Positions 1 to 11,290 of a stretch of 64,000 nt of DNA are shown one piece after another. This DNA is from Anas platyrhynchos. Taxonomy: Eukaryota > Chordata > Aves > Anseriformes > Anatidae. The notes below the pieces were generated by a model. That model was given only the letters and a program-made list of their open reading frames with translations, had not been told where the DNA came from and did no database searches. Position numbers and translations under genes: made by a program. Where the stretch lies: assembly GCF_047663525.1 (NCBI RefSeq), contig NC_092593.1:29104501-29168500 (forward strand). The letters run 5' to 3'. Each line of letters begins with the position of its first letter. Positions within the stretch are counted from its first letter, which is position 1.

Positions 1-3000
1 ATTGCTGGGGATGTTATTGCTTTTTTGAATTTAATTGCATGAATGTTGCTTATGCAAGCAGAACACGGCCGGGGAGGGGCTCTCCTTCCACCAACTGTGG
101 GCACTGGGGCTTGGCTTGGCCCCGCTGCCCATGTCCCCAGCTGCTTAGCCCTGTATCTGGCTCTGGTGAGCCTGGTCCTGAATGGATAAAGAAAGGCTGA
201 GCTTCCCCAGGAACGTATATTTATTAAAACTTCTGCCTCTGCTTATATGTCCACTTCCCTGCGTATTCAGCGATCATCTCAGTGTTTATGCTCCCCGCTT
301 TCCCCCCATTGATTTATGGGCTTATTGTAATCTCTCCATTGTGTCGCTTCCCCCTCCAGGCAGTGGGGAGCAGGCAGCAGTCCTGGGAGGTTTTTCCTTC
401 ACCCTGCCTGTTTGCTGGTCCAGCCCTCCAGCATTCGCAGCAATTTGTGTGAGGAAGTGCCACGCTTCAGCTGTGGTACCAAAATTTGATGAAACCATGT
501 TTTTCCCAGCAAGGATGCTCTTGAGGGCAGTGCGGTCTCCCTAGCAGTGATGGGGAGTACTGCGAGGGATGAAATGCTTTTCACTTCTTTAGGAGACGGC
601 TACAGATCTCAGCTGTCCCTCTCAAATATACTGCTGCTCCTCTCGTGGGACCAGGGGCTCATATAAAGCCTTTTACCAAAGCCTTTACACGCTCAGCTCC
701 TCATCAGGACAGCCAGGAGCTGCTTAATGCATCTCGTGTTGGCTTCCCATCCTCTGTCCATGGGGCAGGTGGCCCACGAGCGTAGAGGTGAGGGTATCTC
801 AGCACCTCTAGAAACGTGGCCTCTTGCCATCAGGCCAACACCTGATGGGGAGAGGCAGGGTGGGCATGCAGGGAGGCTGAATAAACCCATGTGGTATTCC
901 TGCCTGGCATCGCCAGGGGATGCAGGGACCTCGCTGGGGTGGATGTCCCTCATGAGCCAGCTCTGTGGGTCTGGTCACTGTGCCACTGCCTGGGAAGGCT
1001 CTCTGATTTTCAAGAGAGAGATCATCTCCTGAACAAGAGCCACCAAAAGGACAGGGTGGTACTGGAAGTGTCTGGCTTTTTTTTTTTTTTTTTTCCACAT
1101 TTATTTTTTTTCTGGGAAACAGACAAATATCAGAGGGATTTGGGCTTGTTTGTTTGTTTGTTTTCCCCGGGAGCAGACTTTTCGGCTCGATCCCTTCCAA
1201 GCACAGTACTGTACCAGTACTCAGTGCCTTTGCCAGGCCTGCCTCAGCAGCCGTACCAGTCGCGGCATGTTTTTGTGCCATTTGGGGAAATCCTCTGAGA
1301 CAGGCAGCTCAACAATAACGTTGATTTAGGGAGAAAGTCCATAACTTCTGCACAAAGAAGAGGCTGAGCACCTGTGGTGGCTCACACTGCCTGGAGAGGT
1401 GACTGGGGACAGAAGAAGGAAGGAGCTGGCTGCTGGGACACGTGGAAGCAGCACAAGCCCCAGGGTGGCTGCTGAGTGCTGAGCTGCTGGGAAAACCTGG
1501 GCACAGCAGGTGCTGAGCCTGCTGCCAGAAATGTGGCCTCTGTAGAGGATGCAGAGGAAAGCATCTTCTCTGCAACAGGAGGTGGCTTTGCTGGTGACCT
1601 GCCTCCTGTGCTGGCTTCCTCCTGGCTTTCTGCTGGTGAGCAAGGGCACCTTCTCTTGCGCCTGGCACCAGAAAGTGCCTGTAGCCTGTGACAGCCTCAG
1701 ACGAGCTCGGGTTAAATTCCTGACTTCAACCTCAGGGGTTCCAGCTAGTCCCTAGAAACAGCAAGAAGCTTCCGAAGGAGGAGCTGCAGCCCAGGAGTGG
1801 GACCAGGAGCCTTTAGCGCCTCTTTTTGTCACTGGCTTCATTCCCCTCCCCAGCCTGTGGGTGAGCCCACCAAGAAGACCTCCCAGCAGAACAGGACGAG
1901 ATCAGATTTGCCCACAAACTCTAACGTAGCCAAGGTTTTCACACCCCTCCCTGGATCGGGAGCAATTTGAGTAGCACTGGTGCCTGAACCAAGGCTGTGG
2001 CAGGAGGTGAGAAATCAGCAGGCATTCACAGAGACACCGCAATTAGCTGTGCTGGTGCCTCCAGCATATTTCAGTATACAATTTATTTTTTAAGTTCTAG
2101 CCCCTCCAAGCCCTCAGTTCAGCCACTTGTGGGAGGAAATCCAGGAAAACCACAGCTTGCCCAATGGCTGCGACCTCCCTGCGCCTCCGCCGCGGGGCTG
2201 CAGCCCTGGGGGCACGGGGTGCGAGCAGTGGGGGGCCACGAGGGATGGGATGAAGGCGAGGAGCCGCTGGTGGGCCTGTGGCCGTGCCCAGCACTGCATG
2301 GAAATTGCAGCCCCAGCTTCCCTCGCTTTGATATATTCTTGGATGCGCAGCGTGCGGATTTTCACCTTCTTGAATTTCGCCCCGAGCCGTGCGTTTGTCC
2401 AAACAGGAAAGCCTGCCCTGAAATCCAGACGTGGCCGCACAGGACAGCCAAGGTTTGTCTTGCTTGTGTTACCAGCCTCAGGGGCGGCCCCACCATCACA
2501 GAAAGTGCGGGGGGCATTGGGAGGCAGGAGCCAAAATCTCTCCTCCCCCAATTCAGTGTCTCACGAAGGCAGCTGCATCTCCGGAGGAGAAGCAGGAACA
2601 GCTGGAGCAGAAGAAAGGCCAAATGAGATGATGCCATTAGGATTATTTCATCTCCCGGTTGAACGGGAGCCCAGAGCAGTCCCTTTGTCAATGAAATCCT
2701 CCTGCGTGGGGCTCTTACACCATCACAGGGCAGGGGCCGCGAACATGCGCCAGTCCTGGAGCGCTTCTCTCCCCGGGCAGGACAAGATGTCCCAGGGAAG
2801 GGCCGCGGGGGATGTGCAGCCCTGAATCTGCCATGGGGAGTGCTGGACAAAGTCATGGTGCATCAGACACGCAATTTCAGTGAAGGGTAGGTTGTGCCCC
2901 CAGATATCCTGTTGGGAAAATTAACGAAATGGCATCTTACTTGAATACCAGCAGCTCCCTTCCTCACTGGAAAAGTTTTCCCTGTCCCACCCAAACCTGC

Positions 3001-3380
3001 TGCTCCATTTTTGAAATAAGCCATTCTTACTTATTTTCCAATTAAAACTTTTTTTTTTTGGTTTGTTTTTGTTTGTTTCAGATCTGATTTCTTCTCCTCA
3101 TCCCTCTCCTTCTGCTCCTCCACGCAGCAGGAGAGCTGGAGGATGCTCTGTTGTGGCATGGCAGCTCCCCAGCTCCCAAAATACAGGTCTGCCTCTTTGG
3201 GCAGGGCTGGGTACGGAGGGGATGGAAGGGCCTCCTCTCTCCTGCTCTCTCTAATTTTTCCCCTCTAGCTCTATTTTTTTTCCAGAGAGCTCATGTTCGC
3301 CAGATCCTGCCTCCAGCACTCGTGGCATCTTTGCTGGCTCCATGTGCATGAGTGTCTAAAAAAGGGCTAGGAAGAGGAAA
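1..3380. other. Gene-free mixed-GC DNA
   Basis: Every frame on both strands is broken into short ORFs that overlap each other, and none resembles a protein family. The stretch near 2160-2300 is GC-rich with several CpGs, but it is too short to call a CpG island. A T-run occurs at 1077-1094 and a shorter one near 3050. I see no splice-bounded exon, RNA gene or recognisable transposon here. Confidence 0.6.
1077..1094. repeat. Poly-T run (18 T)
   Basis: An uninterrupted run of 18 T is followed by more T-rich sequence and then by TTTG repeats near 1148-1163. It is a simple repeat. It is one of many long T-runs on the + strand of this window. Confidence 0.9.
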
Positions 3381-6219
3381 GGCATTAGACGGAGGCAATT
3401 ATTAATGGTAATAAAACAATTGCAGGGAGGGATCCTGCTTGGACTGCATTATGAAGATGCTCTGAACCACCCACCTCTGCAACGTAACCTCGCTGCCTGC
3501 TCCACTTTGCCTTTCCTCCTCCCGTGCGCCAATTACTGGATTCATCCCACTTCACATTTTTATTTCTCCTCCCTGGGATTTGGACCGAGTGCCCTTTTTG
3601 GTGGTCATAATATGCCTCCTTCGTATCTTCCTCCTACCTTGTCATGTGTAAAGAAAAAGGGGGGAGTAATAATTCCTTTAATCCCTGCGGGCCCCCCGGT
3701 GCTGCTCGCTGTGTCCTCTGATCCAGAAGCCAGACAAAGCGGTGGCACAGATGCGTAGCTCGGCTCCAACTGCTGGAGACAGTCATTAAAGCCTCTCAGT
3801 TGGATGCACACGGTAAGGAATAGACCCCCCCCTTCTTCCCTCCCAGGGCCCAGGAAGCTTCCCAGCTCCCCTGACACCAAAGCCTCCCCTTCTCAATGTT
3901 TCAGGATCTGGATCTAATGACCCCTAGGTGGGGCCGGGGCTAACCTGGGGGTGCTGCAGGGATGCTGTCTCTGCCTCCTTGCAGAGGACAGCTTGCAGTG
4001 CTTCCCAATTCATCCTGCCAGCATCCTTGCAGCATGCCCAGCTCTCAGCCCCGCAGAGCAATCCCTCTCCTCTTTGCAGGAGAGGGATTCTCCTGCAGGA
4101 GAGGGATTCTCCCCAGTGCTCTGGGTTCAAAAGCTGCTTTGCATGACCAAGGAGCCCTGTGCTGCTCTTTGAAGCCCGTGCACACAGAGGCAGTGGTTTG
4201 ACACTGTTCTCATCCTGCACCACGTCTGTGGGGTGTGCTCAGCGAACACGCTGCCTCATGGTGTGCTCCGAGCCCTGCATGAGATGGCTCATCCCCACCC
4301 AGCGCACAGTAACACACCATCCGTCCCGTTACTGGCAGCAGCGGGGGGAAAGGGAACCTCTGAAATCCATAAATCAGACGCCTCTCGAATTGTGTGGGAT
4401 TAAGGAAAAGGTGTGGAATAGAAATAATTTCCTTGGGGGAAACTATATCATTTCATTTGCCCAGGAAAATAATACACATTCATCGTGTGTGTCTTCAGGA
4501 GACTTTAAAAAGAATTAAATGCGGGGTCGGATTAAATGAGAGGTCGGAGGATGCAATTATGACCGTGGTTTCTCTGGGGGCAAAGCAGGAGGAAGAAATT
4601 CCCTTCCTGCCCCCTGTCCCAGCATTTGGGACTTGCCCTGACGCTGAAGTTCACTGCCTCTGTTGTTGTGTTGTCCCCCCACCCTGCTCCCTAAAATGCA
4701 CATGCAGAGTGAAACACTGGAATAGGCCAGATACCAAAACCTGGCAAGGAGCAGCGTATTATTAGTTTTTAATCCAGATCCCACCCATTGCGGGATCCTA
4801 TCCAGTGGAAGCAGAATGTCTCCATCTGGCTTTGCTGCCGGGGAACGTTTCCACGCCCCAAGCCCGGTGTCAGCCCGCAGTTGGTGGTGGTTGGCAGTGG
4901 GGCCGTGGTGACAGCCCTGGAGAGGGGCAGGAGCTGGAGCCAGCATTCCCTGTGCTGAGGTTGGTTTGTTGTCACCCCCCCATGTCCTGGGCAAACCACG
5001 GAGCCTGGAGATGGCCTGGGGACCATGCTGCGCCCCAGCTACAGCTGGCTGGTGGGACCTCCATGCAGTGTGGTTGGTGGGACCAGCATGAAGCATGGTC
5101 ACAGGGCCCACAGACAGCCCAGAGCCACCTCCCCATACTGCCACGCTGGAAAAAGGGGGACGAGGAAGGCAAGGTGAGGTGAAACTCGCTGAGAGCTTTT
5201 GACACGCTCCCATTAGCTGGCGGGCACAGGCTGTGCGGTATTGCTGCAGACTCTGAGCTCACCATGCTAATTTAAGACAGAAACTGCAACTTTATCTGCA
5301 AATATATGAAGCAATAATCAATAGCAGCCTTCTCCTGCCAGCCGTGGTCATGTCAGCACCCTGGCGTGCTCTCAGCCGCAAGCACTGAGACCGTAGCAGG
5401 GAGAGGCGGAGGTGGAGGAAAGGGAAGGCATGCAGGCAGGAGGAAAGCAAGCACACGGTGGGGATTCAGGGCTGTTTCTCCTCACCTTGCCACACCACGG
5501 GGCACTGTCAGGTCGGGCACAGCTGCGGGGGCAGCTGGGGCAGGCAGCCAGCCATGGTGGGCACGGGGAGGAGATGGACGTGTGCCACCTCCCAGCCGGT
5601 GCACACCCCGGCAGCTCATAAAAGCAGCAGGTCTTGGCAGCGTTTGCTCTGCTTTAACGAGGCCATCTGCTCCCGGTGACCAGCAGAGCAGCTCCTCTGG
5701 CAAAGCCTGGCCAGAGTCAAGATAGAAGCCAGCAGGTTTGGCCTCGTGAGGTGTCCTCCACGTGTCCCAGGACAGCAGCGGATGAAAACAGCTCGCTGCT
5801 CAATCAGCAGCTGTGACCCACGGGCAGCTGTAGCCCCGCTGTTGCCCACCTGTGCCTCCCTCCCTCGCCGCTGCCACCTGCACCTCCTCGGCACGCAGCG
5901 ACTCCAGCTCTGCTTCACGCCTGCTCTGGCACTGAGGACCTCAAAAAGGTGTCGTCCTCTTGGAAAGTCCAACCTGTGGTTGGATGCTGCAATCAGTGCT
6001 AAACTGAGCTCCAGTTGTTCGTTTAAGCTAATGCAATTACCAAAACCCAGGAGTTTTGAAAGGGTTGTTAGGGCTTTTGCCTTCCGTTCAGGCCACGGAC
6101 TTCCCCACAGCCTCCTCTGGAGGTGCTGGTGGCATCTCGCATCAGGAGCAGAAGATGCAAGGCCAGCCTCATCCACTCTGGCAATTCCCTCATCTCTGAG
6201 CATCATTCCCCCCCCCCTT
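3381..6219. other. Gene-free DNA with a small AT-rich island
   Basis: No credible gene is visible. The segment near 3390-3425 is AT-rich with an ATTATTAATGGTAATAAAAC-like stretch resembling homeodomain-site DNA. A short tandem duplication lies at 4076-4113. The remainder, especially 4800-5700, is GC-rich with many short overlapping frames on both strands, which is what low stop-codon density produces. Confidence 0.55.
4076..4113. repeat. Tandem duplication, 2 x 19 bp
   Basis: A 19-bp unit, GCAGGAGAGGGATTCTCCT, occurs twice head to tail. The copies differ only at the last base (T in the first, C in the second). Each copy is partly self-complementary (GGAGA and TCTCC). It looks like a local slippage or duplication event and has no evident function. 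Confidence 0.85.
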
Positions 6220-7060
6220 TTACAAAACAAGCACGCTTAGCACTACACGATTTCGGCATCCGAGTCGCCTGACGGCTTTAGAAGGGAGTAAACATTCATC
6301 CTGCTGACACGGCAATAAAACCGGTGCATCTGGAAAAGAGGAGTCAGCAGCAGATGTGCCCCTGCAAACTGCTCGCCGTGATGAATGCTCTTCCCAGATA
6401 CTGCTAATCCCTTTTCTCTTGCTCCTAGACCTCCTTAATTGTGCTCCCTGTGATTAAACAACGCTTTGAAGACATCTCTAGAAGTTGTTTCTTCCACGCA
6501 GGAATGTCGCCTGCCGGGTTTGTAGCCTTTGGCTCTGGGTGTAAGGAGCTCGTTTGGCAAGGCAGCCGGGGACAGCGCCGCCTGGGTGCTCCCCTGTCCC
6601 CAACCTCCTCGGGGCACAGCCTCCACCAGAAGGTCAGGGCCACCAGAAGGCCAGGAGGGGACAGTAGGCTGGGCAGGGATGTGAGGATGATGGATTTCCA
6701 GGGATGTGCCGCTCGTCCCTGCACCAGAGGCGGGCGTTTTGGGCAGGATGGGCGCTGGCACAGGGTGAGCTGTCCCAGCCTGCGCCCTCCCGACGGGGTG
6801 GAGGAGGAAAGTCCCCGTGGATGGAGGCAAGCGATCGCCTGAATATTCATGTATCGGCAGGCAAGCTACAGCAGGCCCTCGTTACAAACTGCTACCCAAA
6901 CTGCTTACATCCATAAACGAGGGAAATAAATAAACAGATGCTTGTTAATTGACTTAATTACCAACCAGCAAACAGGAGACCGGGAGCACATCAATAAAAG
7001 TGTTTTAAAAAGCAACCCGTAGTAATTCTTTTCCATATGCAAACCACGCCAGTCTCTTCT
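6220..7060. promoter_or_regulatory. Candidate conserved noncoding element
   Basis: This AT-rich island between GC-rich flanks has no usable ORF but many transcription-factor-like words. These include the TGAATATTCA palindrome (6840-6849), two homeodomain cores in TTAATT-GACT-TAATTA (6945-6960) and an octamer-like ATGCAAA (7037-7043). An 8-bp inverted repeat (6876-6883 with 6916-6923) encloses a doubled AAACTGCT. Such islands are typical of vertebrate developmental enhancers. Conservation cannot be seen from one sequence, so the call is an inference. Confidence 0.35.
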
Positions 7061-7689
7061 GTCTACAATAGACTCCCCAAAGACGAGAAATGGATTTTCA
7101 TTATGTGGGAAGGAGAGATCAAAGTCTGAAAATTAGGGTTGTAGCCCAAAATGAAGCCCAGGTTTGTGCCCTCTTCCCAAAACCTCTTTGAATCCCTGCT
7201 TTGGCTATCATTTAATATATTGCCTTGCCAGGAGTTATTGCAAACAATCCTCCTTGAACAAGAAAAGTCCAGCAGCTGAAGGAATCCTCCAGCAAGGACC
7301 AAGTAGGTAGGCAAAACAGTCAGGGCTGGAGACCTCTTAAAGATTTTTATTATTTATTGATTTTTATTTTTTTTCGGAAGATGCTCAAGCAAAAGGGAAA
7401 TGTGGAAGGACCCGTCCCCGCCTGTAATGCAGCCATGTCCAACCTGAGGATAGGGATAACTCTGATGCGCTCCCGATGGGGCTGATGCTCACCGTGGATC
7501 CCCTGGAGTGCATAAACATGAAGCATCTCCCAAGCTGCAGGCTTATGGCCAGACCCTTGATCTTATTCCTGGGGTGGATGCATGGGTCCTGCCCACCCAA
7601 ATGAAGTACGAGCCGTGGAGCGGTTCATTGACAAGGGCTGCAGAAGCTGTCATCTCCCGTGACCTCTCCTGATCGTGACACCACAAAGG

Positions 7690-7720
7690 AAAAAAAAAAA
7701 AAAGAAAAAAAAAAGAAAAA
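7690..7720. repeat. Interrupted A-rich tract
   Basis: Runs of A are broken by single G residues. The lysine-rich or phenylalanine-rich peptides read across it on either strand are artefacts of this tract. It is one of few long A-runs on the + strand. Confidence 0.85.
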
Positions 7721-8093
7721 GGCCACACCAGGCTTTGAAATGTGCAACCACCTGAGCTGTAAGTTGATTTCTTTCACTTTCTGGAAGCGATTCCCCTTGT
7801 ATGGGTGCTGCGTTCAGCAGTGTCTGTGCAACTGCCTGCTGCAAACTGCTCGTTGCACGCAGAGCGAGCCTGCCAGCCAAGGCAGGTACCTGCTCTTTTC
7901 CAGCCCCGTTCCCAGCGTGTTTGCTCTGCTCCTGGTCTGGCAGGGAGGCTGTGCAGAAAAACCAGCGTGGGTTCCCTCGGGACTGCTTGCAATCAGCCTC
8001 CAGTGCCGTTACCTGTATCACGCAGCCCAAGTGCTTAACGAGTGCCCCGGGGCGGGCAGGTTATGAAAGAAGCCCCATTAGCGTGCCCCTGGC

Positions 8094-8101
8094 TGACGTC
8101 A
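8094..8101. promoter_or_regulatory. CRE-like palindrome TGACGTCA
   Basis: The 8-bp perfect cAMP-response element consensus is followed closely by a further TGACG half-site (8104-8108). CREB/ATF proteins bind this word. One full site plus a half-site within 15 bases is suggestive of a regulatory element, but no promoter or transcript is evident beside it. Confidence 0.35.
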
Positions 8102-8117
8102 ATGTGACGCGGGGTAA

Positions 8118-9563
8118 TCAGGGGAAAACGCAGAGCAGGATATGCAGAAACGCTGGGGAGAGCAGGCTTTTGGGTGCAACTGGAATAATAAAATAATAAA
8201 AAAAAAAAAATAGAGGTGGAGCAAGTGGCAGCAAGAGATGAAGGAAGATTGTCTTATCAGCCGGGGCTGGCAGCTGGGGTGAATTTCCCCTCCCGAGTGC
8301 AGACTCTGCAGGTGTGGGTGATGCTCTCCCAGTGCTCAGGTGCTGCAGCTCCAGCCCTTGCCATGGGCACGAGCAGGTCTGCGTGCACCAGGATGGCCAC
8401 AGCAGGGGACAGCGGGCAGGTGCAGAATTACAGCCCTCAGAGCCCAACACGACTGAAGACCGCCTGTTGCGTTGAAGCAGATTGCATGCTCGCCTCAAAT
8501 TTTGTGATATTTGCTGAGCTACCTCCACCTGTAGTTCTGGCTTTGTTTGAAGGAAAGGAGTGAGTGAGAGCATTTGTGTTCCTGTGCTTGCAGGGCAGAC
8601 CCTGAAGCTGGAGCCCAGGCAGGCTGGAAGAGCAGAAGGCTCAAGGAAGACAAGCAGCAGCTCCAAAAGCTCCCCCTGAGGGACATCGGGGAGAGGAGTG
8701 GGGCACACCGAGGTGGCTGTGGTGGGACCAGGTCGTGGTGGTCGGGGCTGCCCTGGGGTAAGGCTGTGGTTTGGCTCTGCAGAGGATGGGGACCCCGGCA
8801 GCCTTGCACGACCAGCTCCCGAGCCCGGAGTGTCTTTCAGCAAGACGTGCAGTTTCACCACCTGCTCGTTTGGGCCCCCGGCTGCCACGCTGCCTATCTG
8901 TCGGCGCGTTTGCTCGGCTTTCCAAAATGTGCCTGTCCGGCTCCTCTGGCATCCAACATGCTGCTGCCTGCCTCGTGCGCGCTGCAGATTCGGGTTCCTC
9001 CTTGGAAAGCATCCACGTCGCCAGCTATTTTTGGAACAGAGGCATCTATTGTCTTGCGCCGTTCCCTGCTGGGTTAAGCTCACAGCTGCCGAGGCCCCTT
9101 CCCCCAGCACCCTCTCCCTTCCTTCCCATGGCACGGCTTCTGCGTGCCAGGCAGCATCTCCAGATATGCTGCTAGAGCACCCCGAGGCAGGGCAGGGCCC
9201 TTGCCACCATTTTGTGGGTGCCCTGAGCCGGCGTCTGCCCCAGGAGCTGTCAGGGGGTCCCACAGAGGGGTGGATCGTGGTGTCCATCTCCAGCAACAGG
9301 CTTCCTAATCCTGCTGTGAGGTCCTGCCAAGCTGATCTGCAGCACGGGACCGGGTCCTCCACCCCTCCAGGCTGAAGCCAGAGGTGGAGCAGCGTGGCAG
9401 GGGCTACAAATGGAGTGTGTGGGAGCTGCGCTTCAGGCTGAGCCCTTGCATTAGGCAAGAAAGAGAGGAATTGCTGGACAGGCTGGGAGCTTGTGGCAGG
9501 GCTGTCCTTCTCCCTTGCCACAGCTTCCAGAGCTGGGTTGGGTTTTGTAGCCCTGGTGCCCAT
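8118..9563 (-). CDS. Unrecognised 481-codon ORF
   Basis: This is the longest open frame in the window. It starts at an ATG with a good initiation context (G at -3 and G at +4) and runs 481 codons without a stop. The translation is rich in Ser, Pro, Leu, Gln and Arg with scattered Cys. It has no domain, signal peptide or repeat that I recognise, and it ends in a Phe/Leu/Pro-rich tail. The opposite strand also holds open frames of 225 and 167 codons over the same bases, so GC-rich sequence with few stops may explain much of it. It could be an orphan gene, an exon of an antisense transcript or chance. I favour non-coding. Confidence 0.12.
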   Translation of the reverse strand: MGTRATKPNPALEAVAREKDSPATSSQPVQQFLSFLPNARAQPEAQLPHTPFVAPATLLHLWLQPGGVEDPVPCCRSAWQDLTAGLGSLLLEMDTTIHPSVGPPDSSWGRRRLRAPTKWWQGPCPASGCSSSISGDAAWHAEAVPWEGRERVLGEGASAAVSLTQQGTAQDNRCLCSKNSWRRGCFPRRNPNLQRARGRQQHVGCQRSRTGTFWKAEQTRRQIGSVAAGGPNEQVVKLHVLLKDTPGSGAGRARLPGSPSSAEPNHSLTPGQPRPPRPGPTTATSVCPTPLPDVPQGELLELLLVFLEPSALPACLGSSFRVCPASTGTQMLSLTPFLQTKPELQVEVAQQISQNLRRACNLLQRNRRSSVVLGSEGCNSAPARCPLLWPSWCTQTCSCPWQGLELQHLSTGRASPTPAESALGRGNSPQLPAPADKTIFLHLLLPLAPPLFFFFYYFIIPVAPKSLLSPAFLHILLCVFP

Positions 9564-10958
9564 AGCAAGAAGGCTGGGCTGCTGCTCCCTGATCTCAGGA
9601 CCTTTGGGATTCCTTCAACCTAAAGTTTCATCTCTGATTTCCTCGGTCATGTTGGGTTCCCTTTGCTGCCCATGTATTTGTGCCTCTACCAGAAAGCTAG
9701 CTGACAATTTTCAAGTGTCTTGCTCTGCAGAAGAACTGAAGAGGGGGGGAAATGCAAGATGGGACAGAGCTATTTTAATCTAAGTCCATCTGCGTTGATA
9801 ATTCTCTATCCAGTCCCGATCATTGCTGGAATTCTTGAGCAGGACAGAGTTTGCTGAGCGGCCTGGCTGAGCAAATACCTTGCATGCTTTGCAGGCGCTT
9901 CAGCCTCTGCATGCCCATGCATCTCTGCTTGCAGCCTGGTGGGTCAGCACATGCTTGAGCAGAGCCACCATCAGAGCCGCAAATGCAGGCACCCGCTCCC
10001 CAGCATGGGGAAGAAGCGGAGCCAGCAGCTCCTTCCCACCGCACGTTCCTCTCCCTGCAGTCAGATCCACGTCGCGGGAACAGCGAATTCGGCACTGATG
10101 GCCCCTCAGCATGTTAGGAAAGTTTCGTGCAATCTGTTTACTTTTGGACATATGCTGCGCTCGTGCAGCCTGGAGTCTCGCTGCCTCTAATAACTTGAGG
10201 TGCAATTTCCTCCTGTTTGGTGCCTGGTGCACTGATCGACACCTGTGGAAATAGGCCTCTGGGGGGGTGCAAAATGCCTTTGCTCCTCTGGGGTAGCCCC
10301 TTTACTGCTGCTGTTAAAAAAATGGCACATGTTGGCCCTGAGGTAGGGATCCTCCATGGGAAATCAGAGGGAGATGGGAGGCGATGGGACCACGCTGCAC
10401 TTCACCACCTCGGGAAGCTTGAGGAAGGCTGAGATACCTGCATCTGCATGGAGCTGCATGGATGTATATATGTGTGTATGGAGCTGTAAAGGTAGCTGTG
10501 TGTCTCACAGAAAGCAGATTGTGCTTCCAAGGAGGAGTTCTCTAACCCTCGTTGCAGGGATGCAAGGTCTTTGCTGCACCTGGGAGCTGCCTGGGTGGAC
10601 AGGCGATGTGCATTTAATGCACAGCTTCTCTCCTTGCAGAAAAAGAGCACAAAATCCTAGTTTGTTTTTCTGTTTTTTCCCTTGCTTTTTGAGCACTTCT
10701 CTAGCATAATGCCCTGAGGGGGATTCACTGAGCTCTGTGCCACGGTGTCCTCCTGCCTGCGCCCAGCTCACCAGCATGGCTACAACAGATTTTGCACCAG
10801 AAGAGACAACTAAAAAAATAATAATTGAGAAAGGGCCGTATTTGAGGGTTGGCAAAACAGATTTATTTATTTATTTATTTTCCAGCAAAAGTGAAGTTAA
10901 ATGGGACAGAGATCTTCCTGCACCCTCTCTGATCTCAGATGAGGAGCTTGGGCTGTGA
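9564..10958. other. Gene-free DNA
   Basis: Only short overlapping ORFs. A TTTA tetranucleotide stretch occurs around 10860-10880 and a TATATGTGTG patch near 10460. I see no transposon, RNA gene or splice-bounded exon. Confidence 0.55.
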
Positions 10959-11290
10959 TGTACCCTGTGAACCAGGTAAGGTGCATTCGGCAGAACTTGC
11001 TTTTCAATGTACATATTAGCAGTGTATTTGCAATGTAAATTAATAAGTGCCATCTGCTTACCTCTGATGTTATGAGAATGTTGTCTTGTGACTGGCTACA
11101 AACAAGACAACATTGAAGAGGTAACACCTGCTGGTACATATTACTGCAATTTATTTTCAAACATTAGAAGATTATTTTGGATGGGAAAAATAGGTATAAT
11201 CTCCTCTTGCTGTGTATTAAGTGCTAATGAGAGGCACGTGTGTGGATTGCCAGACGACATCGTCGAGGAATAAGCAGTAAGGATGGAGCA
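10959..11290. promoter_or_regulatory. Candidate conserved noncoding element with hairpin
   Basis: This AT-rich, low-CpG island has no credible ORF. It contains the strong inverted repeat at 11058-11124, TTTGCAATGTAAATTAATAA-type homeodomain/POU-like sequence (11026-11045), and CAATTTATT and TAATGAG words downstream. Composition and isolation resemble avian conserved enhancers. Deep conservation is not visible from one sequence. Confidence 0.35.
11058..11124. other. Two-part inverted repeat / hairpin
   Basis: The inner arms AATGTTGTCTTGT (11077-11089) and ACAAGACAACATT (11102-11114) are perfectly complementary over 13 bp around a 12-base loop. Outside an asymmetric bulge (11 bases left, 2 right), TTACCTCT (11058-11065) pairs perfectly with AGAGGTAA (11117-11124). 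A single-stranded transcript of either strand could fold into a 21-bp stem. I do not recognise it as a known microRNA or as a transposon end. Confidence 0.75.

Larger units (their letters stand above)
7061..8117. other. Gene-free DNA
   Basis: No credible gene. The ORFs across 7650-8066 start or end in the A-rich tract and do not look coding. The tract 8040-8116 contains several CpGs, including TGACGTCA (8094-8101), a perfect cAMP-response-element palindrome. Its role here is unknown. Confidence 0.5.

Noticed and set aside
11058..11124. Known microRNA gene
   Set aside because: I compared it mentally with common vertebrate miRNAs (let-7, miR-9, miR-124, miR-137) and found no match. The one-sided 11-base bulge is also unlike a typical precursor.
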